40,161 nt of DNA from an uncultured bacterium. GTDB lineage: Bacteria > UBP6 > UBA1177 > JAKLFG01. The stretch is taken from positions 1-40,161 of the forward strand of contig CALMRE010000085.1 of assembly GCA_937871295.1 (NCBI GenBank), read 5' to 3'. Numbering within the stretch: the stretch's first letter is position 1; every line of letters begins with the position of its first letter. Shown piece by piece: positions 24,504-33,017 of the stretch. The notes beneath the pieces were generated by a model. The model was given only the letters and a program-made list of their open reading frames with translations, had not been told where the DNA came from and searched no databases. The translations under genes were made by a program, and so were the position numbers.

Positions 24504-25486
24504 GCGAACGGATAGCGGTCTTACTCCACAATCCCGTCGATCCCAACGCCCGTAAGGACGATCTCGATCTGTTCGAAGAGATGCAGGCGGTCGAGAGCGC
24601 GCTGGAGTCGCTCGGCTGGAGACACACCCGCATCGTGTTCGACACCGATATCGCGCGGGTGAAACGGGAACTCGACGCGGTGAAGGCGGGGGTGGTGTTC
24701 AACCTCGTGGAGACGCTGGAGGGGAAGGGTTCGCACCAGTATCTCGCGCCGGCGCTTCTCGAACACTGGGGGATCAAGTACACCGGCGGAACGGCCGAAT
24801 CGCTGTTCATCACCACCGACAAACTGCTGGCCAAGGAACTGCTGACGCTCAACCGCATACCGACCCCCGAATGTTTCTGCCCGGGCCGTTTCGAACAGTT
24901 GGTCCCCGACGCCCGCTACATCGTCAAGGCGGTCGACGAGGACGCGTCGCTGGGGATGGACGCGAAGAGCATCCTGACCCCGTCCAAAGGGGACGATCTG
25001 GCCGCCTTCATCCGCGAAAAGGAAAAGGCGCACGGCGTCCGGTTCTTCGCCGAACGGTTCATCGAAGGGCGCGAATTCAACCTTACGGTGCTCGGCATGA
25101 ACGGTGCGCCGCAGATACTGTCGCCCGCCGAGATACGGTTCGTCAACTTCGGCGACAAGCGGCCCAAGATAGTCGACTACCGCGCCAAGTGGGAGGAGAA
25201 ATCGTTCGAATACAAGAACACCCAGCGCTCCTTCGACTTTCCGCCGGAGGATGCACTGCTTCTCGCGCGGCTCGGCGAACTGGCAGGGCAATGCTGGCGC
25301 GAACTGCGATTGGCCGGCTACGCCCGCGTCGATTTCCGGGTGGACGAGCAGGGCGGCCCGTGGGTGCTCGAGGTCAATGTTAACCCCTGCATCACCCATT
25401 ACGGCGGGGTCGCCGCGGCCTGCGAACGGGCCGGGATCTCCTATGTCCGGTTCATCGAGCGGGTCGTCGCCGAGGCGCTGCGCTAA
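24500..25486 (+). CDS. D-Ala-D-Ala-ligase-like ATP-grasp ligase 2
   Basis: A second 328-residue ATP-grasp protein, distinct from the first. Seen motifs: VVFNLVETLEGKGSHQYLAP (N-terminal domain), ARYIVKAVDEDASLGMD (nucleotide-binding lysine region), RFFAERFIEGREFNLTV and the metal-binding end WVLEVNVNPCITHYGG. The unusual Cys in this loop and the acidic DEDASLGM segment mark it as a specialised branch. The start ATG overlaps the previous stop (ATGA). Two ligases in series behind an aminomutase fit stepwise assembly of a short peptide or amide (inference). It ends 71 bases before the queE-like gene, which has its own promoter. Confidence 0.82.
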   Translation: MSERIAVLLHNPVDPNARKDDLDLFEEMQAVESALESLGWRHTRIVFDTDIARVKRELDAVKAGVVFNLVETLEGKGSHQYLAPALLEHWGIKYTGGTAESLFITTDKLLAKELLTLNRIPTPECFCPGRFEQLVPDARYIVKAVDEDASLGMDAKSILTPSKGDDLAAFIREKEKAHGVRFFAERFIEGREFNLTVLGMNGAPQILSPAEIRFVNFGDKRPKIVDYRAKWEEKSFEYKNTQRSFDFPPEDALLLARLGELAGQCWRELRLAGYARVDFRVDEQGGPWVLEVNVNPCITHYGGVAAACERAGISYVRFIERVVAEALR

Positions 25487-25496
25487 CGACCGGAAC

Positions 25497-25524
25497 TTTA
25501 CATTTTCCCCCGTCGGCGTATAGG
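25497..25524 (+). promoter_or_regulatory. promoter of the QueE-like gene
   Basis: TTTACA (25497-25502), 16 bases, then TATAGG (25519-25524), 33 bases before the start codon. The same TTTACATTT pattern with a 16-base spacer occurs before the Kelch lipoprotein (38129). Confidence 0.5.
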
Positions 25525-25557
25525 ATGATGCGGTAGCGCGGGAGGCGACACACGGCG

Positions 25558-26211
25558 ATGGCATACGAACTCAGGGTGCATTCGTTTTTCACTTCACTGC
25601 AGGGCGAGGGGCGGTTCGCGGGCTATCCGAGCGCCTTTCTGCGGCTGTCGGGCTGTAATCTCGCCTGCGCGTGGTGCGACGCCCATGAGGCGGCGACCGA
25701 TGTGCAATCCGAAACGCTGAGCGTGGCCGACGCGGCCGGGCAGTTGCTCCGGTCGGGGCCGCGCGACATCTGCATCACCGGCGGCGAACCGCTGCTGCAG
25801 GAACCGGCGGTCGCCGAACTGCTCGCGCTCCTGCCGGCCGACCGTCGCGTGGTCATCGAGACCAACGGGTCGATCTCCTTCACGGCTCTGCGCAAGCGGT
25901 TCCCGGCGCTTTATTTCTCGGCCGACTGGAAAACGCCGTCGTCGTGCGCGTCGCGCTTCGACCGTTCCAATCTTGACGCCATCGGGGAGCGCGGCTGGAT
26001 AAAGTTCGTCGTGGCCGAGCGGCGCGATCTCGATTTCGTCGCAGATCACGCTCCCGACGCGGCGGCCCGGGGTATCGAACTCTATGTCAGCCCCGTTTTC
26101 GAACGCGGCGCGGTGTGGTACGCCGAGGTGGCCGCCTTCGTCACCTCCCTGTCGGAGACCCATCCGGCGCGGTTCCAGTTGCAACTGCATAAAGTGCTCG
26201 GGATACCGTGA
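25558..26211 (+). CDS. queE: 7-carboxy-7-deazaguanine synthase-like radical SAM enzyme
   Basis: A 217-residue radical SAM protein of the QueE family, which contracts 6-carboxytetrahydropterin to 7-carboxy-7-deazaguanine on the way to queuosine and archaeosine. The N-terminus FTSLQGEGRFAGYPSAF and the iron-sulfur Cys at 33, 37 and 40 in CNLACAWCD match. The CITGGEPLLQ and QLHKVLGIP segments resemble the QueE GGEP and C-terminal QxHK patterns. No queC, queD or queF is in the window. GGAGG is 12 bases before ATG, a rather long spacing. It follows the kamA-ligase operon but has its own promoter, so a shared pathway is not certain. Confidence 0.85.
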   Translation: MAYELRVHSFFTSLQGEGRFAGYPSAFLRLSGCNLACAWCDAHEAATDVQSETLSVADAAGQLLRSGPRDICITGGEPLLQEPAVAELLALLPADRRVVIETNGSISFTALRKRFPALYFSADWKTPSSCASRFDRSNLDAIGERGWIKFVVAERRDLDFVADHAPDAAARGIELYVSPVFERGAVWYAEVAAFVTSLSETHPARFQLQLHKVLGIP

Positions 26212-26282
26212 GCGGAAAAAATACTTTCTTTTTTGATTTTTCAGATACTATGGAGCGGCACTGAACGAGCATGGAGGGTATC

Positions 26283-27488
26283 ATGAGCAGGTTCACGATC
26301 GCGTTTTTACTTTTCGCCGGCATCGCGCTGGCGGGGTGCGACACCTTTGTCGACAACACCACCAATGTCGCGCCGCAGGAAATGACAGAACTGTCGTTCC
26401 TCACCTTCAACGCGGGACTCGATCCCGAAGGGGTGCTCAACTACGCCGAACGCAAGGCGGCCCTGCCGCAGGCTCTGGCCGACACCGGCGCCGACGTGAT
26501 CTGCCTGCAGGAGGTCTGGAAGGAGGCCGACCAGAAAAAGATAGCGGACGACCTGAAACTGGTCTTTCCGTACCGCTATTACAAGGTCACCAAGTCGACC
26601 GGGACCGATCCCCTGCCGGCCGCCTGCACCGAGGAGGACCTGACGCCGATGGCGCTGTGCTATCTCTCCAACTGTGCGGAGACCGACGCGAGCGACGTGG
26701 TGGCCATCGGCCTGTGCCTCGCCACCAATTGCCTGACCGAGATAACCGGCATCCCGGCCGAATGCCGCGACTGCCTCATCGGCGCGATAACGGGCGGCTC
26801 CGCCGACATCACCAGCATCATGGCCGAATGCAGCGGCGAACAGGAGGCGGTGGAGATGGCGCAGGGGGGCAACAACGGCCTGCTGCTCCTGTCGCAGTAT
26901 CAACTCATCGGCGCGAAGTGGGAAAAGTTCGAATCGTTCTACTATCAGCGCGGCTATCTGAGCGCGAAGATACAGCATCCTATCTTCGGCGCGGTCGACA
27001 TCGTCTGCACCCAGTTGACCGATGCGGTGGCCGGGATGCCCTACGAAGGGGCGCTCGGTTCGTGGGAAGGGGAACTGGCGGCGCAGGCGCAGGCGATCAT
27101 CGATCTGGCGCCGCTGAAGGCTACCGATTTCCGCGTCCTCATGGGCGATCTGGCGACCGGACCGGCCATCGGCCGCGATATCCGCGGCAAGAACCCCTCG
27201 GTCTACGACATGTTCTACTACGCCTACTACTACGACCCCTTCATCGAGAACCAGAACGCGGAACCGCTCTGCACACTGTGCGGCGACAACCCGCTGACCG
27301 CGGCCGAGACGGTCGATCAGATAACTTCGCATCTCCTGTTCACGAATTACGAGGCTCTTCCGTTGACCGCTGAGCGGGTATTCGACGATGGCTTCATCGT
27401 CACCGACAAGGCGGGCAAGGAGAAGACCTACCAGTACTCCGACCACTACGGCATCAAAACGACCCTTTCACGCGGTTCTGATAATTGA
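26283..27488 (+). CDS. endonuclease/exonuclease/phosphatase-fold lipoprotein
   Basis: A 401-residue lipoprotein with lipobox Cys19 (GIALAGCDTF). The EEP fold is shown by LTFNAGLDPEG, the catalytic Glu in ADVICLQEVW, MGDLATG and the terminal SDHYGIKTTL with its His. EEP enzymes cleave phosphodiesters (nucleases, sphingomyelinases, phosphatases); a secreted role on lipid or nucleic acid is likely. A Cys-rich insert of about 70 residues (about 105-180, eight Cys) divides the fold. I chose ATG 26283 behind GGAGGG; ATG 26271 contains that site. It lies 9 bases before glnA. Confidence 0.82.
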   Translation: MSRFTIAFLLFAGIALAGCDTFVDNTTNVAPQEMTELSFLTFNAGLDPEGVLNYAERKAALPQALADTGADVICLQEVWKEADQKKIADDLKLVFPYRYYKVTKSTGTDPLPAACTEEDLTPMALCYLSNCAETDASDVVAIGLCLATNCLTEITGIPAECRDCLIGAITGGSADITSIMAECSGEQEAVEMAQGGNNGLLLLSQYQLIGAKWEKFESFYYQRGYLSAKIQHPIFGAVDIVCTQLTDAVAGMPYEGALGSWEGELAAQAQAIIDLAPLKATDFRVLMGDLATGPAIGRDIRGKNPSVYDMFYYAYYYDPFIENQNAEPLCTLCGDNPLTAAETVDQITSHLLFTNYEALPLTAERVFDDGFIVTDKAGKEKTYQYSDHYGIKTTLSRGSDN

Positions 27489-27497
27489 GGTAGCACC

Positions 27498-28844
27498 ATG
27501 GAACTCAAAAAATTCAACGGCAAACTCGACGGGATAGACTTTCTCGATCTGCTGATGCTCGACATCTACGGCAGTATCCGCCATGTGACCATACCGAAGG
27601 GCTACATCACCAAAAAGGTGCTGGCCGAGGGTATCGGCTTCGACGCATCGAACTTCGGCTTCGCGAAGGTGACCAACTCCGACATGGTCGCCATACCCGA
27701 TCTTTCGACCGGTTTTATCGGCACGGTCGAGGACAAGAAAGTGCTCCACTGCCTCTGCGATGTGGTCACCACCGACGGCGTCCCCTTCGCGCAGTATCCG
27801 CGCAATGTGGTCCGCGCCACGCTCGATCATCTCAAGAAGCAGAAGATCGCCGACACCGCCAAGATGCTGGTCGAGCTCGAATTCTATGTGTTCGCCGATG
27901 TCGCCTACGCGACCGATTTCGGCCACAGCTACTACAAGGTGCAGAGCCCCGAAGGGATCGGCGAGGACTACTACGATCAGCCGCGTTTCGGCATCCACCG
28001 CGGCTATCACCGCCTGCCGCCCGACGACCGCTACTTCAAATTCCGTAACACGGTTGTCGCCCTCATGGAATCGATCGGCATCCCGGTCAAGTACCACCAC
28101 CATGAAGTGGGCGCGGCCCAGCTCGAGATAGAGCTCAACTTCATGCCGCTCCTGGAGGCGGCCGACGGGGTGACCTTCGCCAAATGGATCATCAAGAGCA
28201 CCGCGGCCGAGCAGGGACTCTTTGTCACTTTCATGCCCAAACCGATCTATAAAGTGGCCGGTTCCGGCATGCATGTTCATCAGTTCCTCGAAAGGGGGGG
28301 CGAATCGCTCTTCCCCGGCAAGGGACTCTACAACCTAAGCCCGCTCGCCCATTCCTACCTCTGCGGCATACTCGAACATTCGCTGACCGGGTCGCTGCTG
28401 GCCCTCACCAACCCCTCGACAAACTCCTACAAACGGCTTGTCCCCGGCTTTGAAGCGCCGGTCAACGCCACCTTCGCAAAGGCCTCCCGCGCCGCCGCCG
28501 TGCGCATCCCCGGCTATCTCAAGGGCAAGGATGTCCGCATCGAATTCCGCACCGGCGACGCGACCGCGAACACCTACTACATGCTTTCGGCGATGGTCCT
28601 TGCCGGTATCGACGGCATCCGGCGCAAGGCCGATCCGGTGAAACTCGGCTTCGACAAGACCGACAACGGGAAAAGCTTCCCGCTGAACCTGCGGCTGGTC
28701 CTTGACGGGCTGGAGAAGGACCGCGCCTACCTGCTCCCCGCCTTCCCCGAACAACTGCTCGACCTGTGGATAAAGATCAAGCGCGACGAGGCGACCCATG
28801 TCTACAACGCCCCGACGCCGCAGGAATACGAACTGTACTTCTGA
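27498..28844 (+). CDS. glnA: type I glutamine synthetase
   Basis: A 448-residue enzyme that forms glutamine from glutamate, ammonia and ATP in the cytoplasm. Conserved parts are GSGMHVHQ (substrate and metal site), NPSTNSYKRLVPGFEAPVN, RAAAVRIPGY and the C-terminal IEFRTGDATANTYY, where most have ExRxPDxxxNPYL. The adenylylation Tyr loop (NLYDLP) typical of Gram-negative type I-beta enzymes is not seen, so it is probably the I-alpha type. It is placed directly after the EEP lipoprotein gene (9 bases) and stops 6 bases before the convergent amidase. No glnB or nitrogen regulator is in the window. Confidence 0.92.
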   Translation: MELKKFNGKLDGIDFLDLLMLDIYGSIRHVTIPKGYITKKVLAEGIGFDASNFGFAKVTNSDMVAIPDLSTGFIGTVEDKKVLHCLCDVVTTDGVPFAQYPRNVVRATLDHLKKQKIADTAKMLVELEFYVFADVAYATDFGHSYYKVQSPEGIGEDYYDQPRFGIHRGYHRLPPDDRYFKFRNTVVALMESIGIPVKYHHHEVGAAQLEIELNFMPLLEAADGVTFAKWIIKSTAAEQGLFVTFMPKPIYKVAGSGMHVHQFLERGGESLFPGKGLYNLSPLAHSYLCGILEHSLTGSLLALTNPSTNSYKRLVPGFEAPVNATFAKASRAAAVRIPGYLKGKDVRIEFRTGDATANTYYMLSAMVLAGIDGIRRKADPVKLGFDKTDNGKSFPLNLRLVLDGLEKDRAYLLPAFPEQLLDLWIKIKRDEATHVYNAPTPQEYELYF

Positions 28845-28850
28845 TAAATT

Positions 28851-31800
28851 CTAGATCAGCGAACACCCGCAGCCGCCGTTTGAACCCTTAGCGGCATCGG
28901 TGTCGACCGTTATGTCGGACGCGTCAGACAGGTCCGACTGGTCTGACAGATCGGTCATATCTTCATCGGACACGATGTCGTCATGTTGATCGGACAGATC
29001 GGTCTGATCCGACGGATCGGACTGATCGTCATCGGTTATTTCGTCCTTTTCAGCCATGCTGTCGCTGACGATCGTGTCCTCATCAACCACCAGTTCGTCG
29101 GACAGGTCGTCTGATACCACGCTATCCTCATCAACCATGTTGTCCACTTCGTCCCTGTCCGGATCATCGTCGGACCATTCTGACCCGTCTGACCCGTCGG
29201 ACTCTTCGTTGTCCTCATCCACCGGTTCTTCGACCGGCGCGAGGCCGTACCAGTCGAATATCCCGGCCAGAAGCGCGGTCCGCGTGTCGGCGTCGAGTAT
29301 CGTTTCGAAGGGGAAGCCGAGCGCCGCGACCTTCCGCGTTCCGCCGGTGACCACCCCCGCGCCGCCACCCGTACCGTCACCGTAGCCGAGGAAGGTGACG
29401 CCGTCGCCCGCCGCTCCGATGATATCTGGATAGTCTACATTATAGATAGAAGTGCCGTCGTCGAACGAAAGCGATCCATTGAAGACCGCGCTTCCGGTCG
29501 CGGTGGTCGCCGCGTCGTAACTGGCGCCGTCGTCGCCAAGGTAGGAGAGCCCGAGACAGTCGGTGAAGAAGGTCTGGTCGGCGGTGTTGCCCTGATCGTA
29601 GAGGTCCCAGCCGTATTCGGAGCCCGAAATGAAGAGAAGTCCGCCGCCGTCGAGGTAGTCGCAGAGTTGCGTCTGTTCGGCGGGCGCTATGGTCCCGTTC
29701 GCGGTCGACTGTTCGCCGGCGAACCAGAGCACCGCGTCGTAGACCGACAGATCGACCGCGCCGAGGGCGCTTTTCTGCACGGTGTCGAACGAATAGGTGA
29801 GTGCCGCAAGGGCGTCGGCATGAGCCCGGACATAATCGAAAGTATTCATCCGTTCGATGACCATCCGCATGACGGTGCCGAGGCCGTCGGCCGAAAGGTC
29901 CTGCGCGACCTGCTGATTGCGGTCGAGCCGTTCGAAGCCGTCGACGATGAGTACCTGCGCCCCGGCCGTCGCGGGCGACAGCGCCACCACCGGCGACGGG
30001 AAGGAGCGGCCGCCGTCGTTGTAGGCGACCACGCGGAAATAGGCGGGAACGCCGTAGAGAAGAGCGGCGGAATAGGTCAATACATCGCCGACATCGGTGC
30101 CGTCGTCGAAGGCGAAGCCGTCTGCGCTCCGCTGGACGAGGTAGCCGGCCGCCGCGTCACCATGCAGATTGCGCGGGGTCGTCAGCGGCTCATCCCACGA
30201 AAGAGCGCCGGTCGTCGCGTTCACCGTGACCGCCTGCACCGCCTGCGGCGTATCGGGCGGATAGAGCGCCGTGAAGGCATCGCGGTCGGCGAAGTACTGT
30301 ATCGCCGCCTGCAGCGCGGCGCGGGCCGCGATGGTGCGGAACCGCGGATCGCGTAGAGCGTTCGAATCGGTCGCGTTATCGTGGAAGGCGAGTTCGATCA
30401 GGCAGGCGGGCATCTCGCTATTGTAACTCGGATTGAGTTCGCCGAACCATGCGCTGTAGAGGCCCAGTCCGTATTCGGGCCACGCGGCGTCCCAGCCGGC
30501 CTGCAGTGCCGCGATCACGCCGTTGTGCAGGAGCGTCGCGAGCGATTCGCTCCCGGCCTGCGCCGCCGGTTCCCAGCCGGTGCCGGGATCGTTCAGACCG
30601 TAGACATAGGTCGAGGTGCCGCGCGACGATCCGTTGTAGGCGTTGGAGTGCCATGAGATGAAAAGCGCGTCGTCCCACGCCGCTTCGTTCTCCCACGCCG
30701 CCCAGCGCGAACGGGTCGTCACATCGTCGGAGTTGTCGCCCGACGAGGTGTCGTAGACGGTCGCCGGTGCGCCGAGGAGTTGGGCATAGTAGCGGCCCGC
30801 CTCCTCCCACTGCGGTTTTCCCGACACGCCGTTGCCGCGGTCGATGGTGCCGGTGCCGCCGCCGAACCGGACCGCGTCGGCGATCGCGTAAGTGCCGCCC
30901 GCCGTGGTGTCGGCGATAAGCGTCACCGATCCGGCCGCCGCGTCCTGCCCCGCGCGGAAGGGGAATTCGCCCAGCGGGAACCAGGTGGCGCCGTGGTGGC
31001 GCTGATCGACCGTGACCACCGTCGTGCCGCCCGCATGACGCACTTCGTAATGCGCCGTCGGGGCGCGGTCATCCATCGCCCGGAACGATACGGATACCTG
31101 ATAGCGGCCGTCGGCCGGGATAGTCGGGGTCCAGCGGGCCCAGCGGCCCGCCGCCGGGGTGGTGACGCGGTAATGGCCCGCCGCGAAGGGTTCGTCGCCG
31201 GTCGCGAGCGGCAGGGAAAGATGCCCCCAGCCGGCGCTCGTTGACTCCCACCAGCCCTCCGATTCCGTGTAGCCGCCGTCGGTGTCGTCGACGGTGACCG
31301 ACGCGGCGGTGCGGTCGGTCTCGCGCACCGTGAGGACGAGCGCCCCGGCGTTGCGGAGCATCGGGGCGAGGAAGTAGGAGATGATCTCGCTGTTGGAAAG
31401 GTCTTCGATGATGCCCTGCGTGTTGCCGCGCTGGGTGGTCCAGTCGCTGCCGGTATCGTACCAGCCGTGTCCGGCGCTCAGATAGACCGTCTTTCCGGCG
31501 AGCGCTCCGCCGCTCCCGGTCGGCGCACTGCGCGGGAAGCCGATGCGCGGCTTGGGCGCGGCCGGTTCATAACTTTTCTGCGGTACCGGCGGGAGCTGGG
31601 GCAGGAATTGCCGGATATCTCGCCACTCGGTCCCGCCGCTTTTCCGGGCGAGGATGACGAGACTTTTGAACGGAGTCTTGGTCTGCGCGAAGAACGATAT
31701 CAGTACGCGGTTCATCTCGTCGAGCGCCGCCTCGTCGAGCGATAGCGCGGCGGGGAGAGTCACTTTGACCGTCACGATCCTTTGCGCCGTATCGAGCGAT

Positions 31801-31901
31801 ACCGCATCGACCGCTATCCCACCGGGCAACGGTGGGGTTTCGAACGCCGTCGCCGTGACGGCGATGAGCAGGAAGGCCGCGCTCCAAAATAAATTCCGCA
31901 T
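28851..31901 (-). CDS. secreted amidase with Golvesin-like and Asp/Ser-rich tail
   Basis: A 1016-residue exported protein. A signal peptide (1-19) leads to an N-terminal beta domain. An Amidase_3-type peptidoglycan amidase is split: first half about 137-205 (zinc His145 in LSAGHGW, Glu166), second half about 355-545 (His418 in ISWHSNAYN, catalytic Glu503 in CLIELAFHD). Between them is a Golvesin/Xly-type beta domain (about 235-350: RWARWTPTIPADGRYQV, IADAVRF). A fibronectin type III domain (about 555-650) and a GATase/ThuA-like domain (about 655-885: VLIVDGFERLDRN) follow. The last 120 residues are Asp/Ser-rich and end in GGCGCSLI. It probably cleaves amide bonds in peptidoglycan or a similar wall polymer. 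No transmembrane segment follows the Cys cluster. Confidence 0.82.
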   Translation of the reverse strand: MRNLFWSAAFLLIAVTATAFETPPLPGGIAVDAVSLDTAQRIVTVKVTLPAALSLDEAALDEMNRVLISFFAQTKTPFKSLVILARKSGGTEWRDIRQFLPQLPPVPQKSYEPAAPKPRIGFPRSAPTGSGGALAGKTVYLSAGHGWYDTGSDWTTQRGNTQGIIEDLSNSEIISYFLAPMLRNAGALVLTVRETDRTAASVTVDDTDGGYTESEGWWESTSAGWGHLSLPLATGDEPFAAGHYRVTTPAAGRWARWTPTIPADGRYQVSVSFRAMDDRAPTAHYEVRHAGGTTVVTVDQRHHGATWFPLGEFPFRAGQDAAAGSVTLIADTTAGGTYAIADAVRFGGGTGTIDRGNGVSGKPQWEEAGRYYAQLLGAPATVYDTSSGDNSDDVTTRSRWAAWENEAAWDDALFISWHSNAYNGSSRGTSTYVYGLNDPGTGWEPAAQAGSESLATLLHNGVIAALQAGWDAAWPEYGLGLYSAWFGELNPSYNSEMPACLIELAFHDNATDSNALRDPRFRTIAARAALQAAIQYFADRDAFTALYPPDTPQAVQAVTVNATTGALSWDEPLTTPRNLHGDAAAGYLVQRSADGFAFDDGTDVGDVLTYSAALLYGVPAYFRVVAYNDGGRSFPSPVVALSPATAGAQVLIVDGFERLDRNQQVAQDLSADGLGTVMRMVIERMNTFDYVRAHADALAALTYSFDTVQKSALGAVDLSVYDAVLWFAGEQSTANGTIAPAEQTQLCDYLDGGGLLFISGSEYGWDLYDQGNTADQTFFTDCLGLSYLGDDGASYDAATTATGSAVFNGSLSFDDGTSIYNVDYPDIIGAAGDGVTFLGYGDGTGGGAGVVTGGTRKVAALGFPFETILDADTRTALLAGIFDWYGLAPVEEPVDEDNEESDGSDGSEWSDDDPDRDEVDNMVDEDSVVSDDLSDELVVDEDTIVSDSMAEKDEITDDDQSDPSDQTDLSDQHDDIVSDEDMTDLSDQSDLSDASDITVDTDAAKGSNGGCGCSLI

Positions 31902-31936
31902 AGGTATTCCCCCGTGATAGATCCCGTGACCGCCCC

Positions 31937-31965
31937 ATCATAGCACCAAAGGCTGAAAGTTGCAA
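31937..31965 (-). promoter_or_regulatory. amidase promoter (minus), shares -35 with aroC
   Basis: On the minus strand, TTGCAA (31960-31965), 17 bases, then TATGAT (31937-31942). The leader is about 28 bases to the start at 31901 and holds GGGGG. The -35 TTGCAA is its own complement and is also used by the aroC promoter. Confidence 0.55.
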
Positions 31966-31987
31966 AACCGTTCCGGCCGGATAGAAT
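31960..31987 (+). promoter_or_regulatory. aroC promoter (plus), shares -35 with amidase
   Basis: TTGCAA (31960-31965), 16 bases, then TAGAAT (31982-31987). Transcription would start near 31994, ahead of the chosen aroC start at 32025. Confidence 0.55.
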
Positions 31988-32024
31988 GAAGCGTCGTTAC
32001 GCAGAAGAGGAAAGGAGCCGCCGC

Positions 32025-33017
32025 ATGAACAGTTTCGGACGGATATTCCGGGTATCGATACTCGGCGAATCGCACGGCGAACAGGTGGGGGTGGTCATCG
32101 ACGGCTGTCCCGCCGGACTCGAACTCGCGCCGGAAGATTTTACCGATGATCTCGCGCGGCGGCGCGGCGGCGGCCAGTTCACCACGGCCCGCAAAGAGGC
32201 CGACGAACCGATGATCGTGAGCGGTCTGTTCGACGGCACCACCACCGGCGCACCGCTGACGATACTCTTCCAGAACCGCGATATCCGATCGAAGGACTAC
32301 TTCGCCCTCAAGAACACCCCGCGTCCCGGCCACGCCGACCTCACCGCCTATCTCAAATCGGGCGGCTACAACGACTACCGGGGCGGCGGCCACTTCTCGG
32401 GACGGCTCTCGCTCGGGCTGGTCGCGGCGGGCGTTGTCGCCAAAAAACTGCTGGAGGGGGTCGTCATCACGGCCGGGATACTCGAGATCGGCGGGATGAA
32501 ACAGCCCGCGAAGGTACTGCTGGAGGCCGAAAAAGAGGGCGATTCGCTCGGCGGCATCATCGAATGCACCGCCACCGGCCTGCCGGCGGGACTCGGCGAG
32601 CCCTTCTTCGACAGCGTTGAATCGCTCATCAGTCATATCGTCTTCGCGATACCGGGCATCAAGGGGATCGAGTTCGGAATCGGGTTCGCGGCGGCGGGAA
32701 TGAAAGGGTCCGAGGTCAACGACGCGATACTCGATAAAAAAGGGAAAAGCGCCACCAACCGCGCCGGCGGTGTGAGCGGCGGGATAACCAGCGGCAACCC
32801 GGTCGTGTTCCGCATCGCGGTGCGGCCGACGCCGAGCATCCGGGTCTCTCAGCAGACGGTCAACCTCGAAACGGGGAAAAAGACCGAGATCACGGTGACG
32901 GGACGGCACGACACCTGTTTCGCCCTGCGCCTGCCGCCGATAGTCGAAGGGGTGACCGCCATCGCGCTGGCCGACCTGATGCTGCTGGAAGGAAAACTGC
33001 CGCGGGTGCTCCCATGA
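32025..33017 (+). CDS. aroC: chorismate synthase
   Basis: A 330-residue FMN-dependent lyase that makes chorismate from EPSP, the last common step to aromatic amino acids. Diagnostic segments are GESHGEQVGVVIDGCPAGL, RRRGGGQFTTARKE, RPGHADLTAYLKSGGYNDYR, GGHFSGRLS and NRAGGVSGGITSGNPV. I chose ATG 32025 behind AAAGGAG; the in-frame ATG at 31986 lies inside the predicted -10. It overlaps the chorismate mutase gene by 4 bases (ATGA). Slightly short of the usual 350-390 residues, but all motifs are present. Confidence 0.95.
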   Translation: MNSFGRIFRVSILGESHGEQVGVVIDGCPAGLELAPEDFTDDLARRRGGGQFTTARKEADEPMIVSGLFDGTTTGAPLTILFQNRDIRSKDYFALKNTPRPGHADLTAYLKSGGYNDYRGGGHFSGRLSLGLVAAGVVAKKLLEGVVITAGILEIGGMKQPAKVLLEAEKEGDSLGGIIECTATGLPAGLGEPFFDSVESLISHIVFAIPGIKGIEFGIGFAAAGMKGSEVNDAILDKKGKSATNRAGGVSGGITSGNPVVFRIAVRPTPSIRVSQQTVNLETGKKTEITVTGRHDTCFALRLPPIVEGVTAIALADLMLLEGKLPRVLP

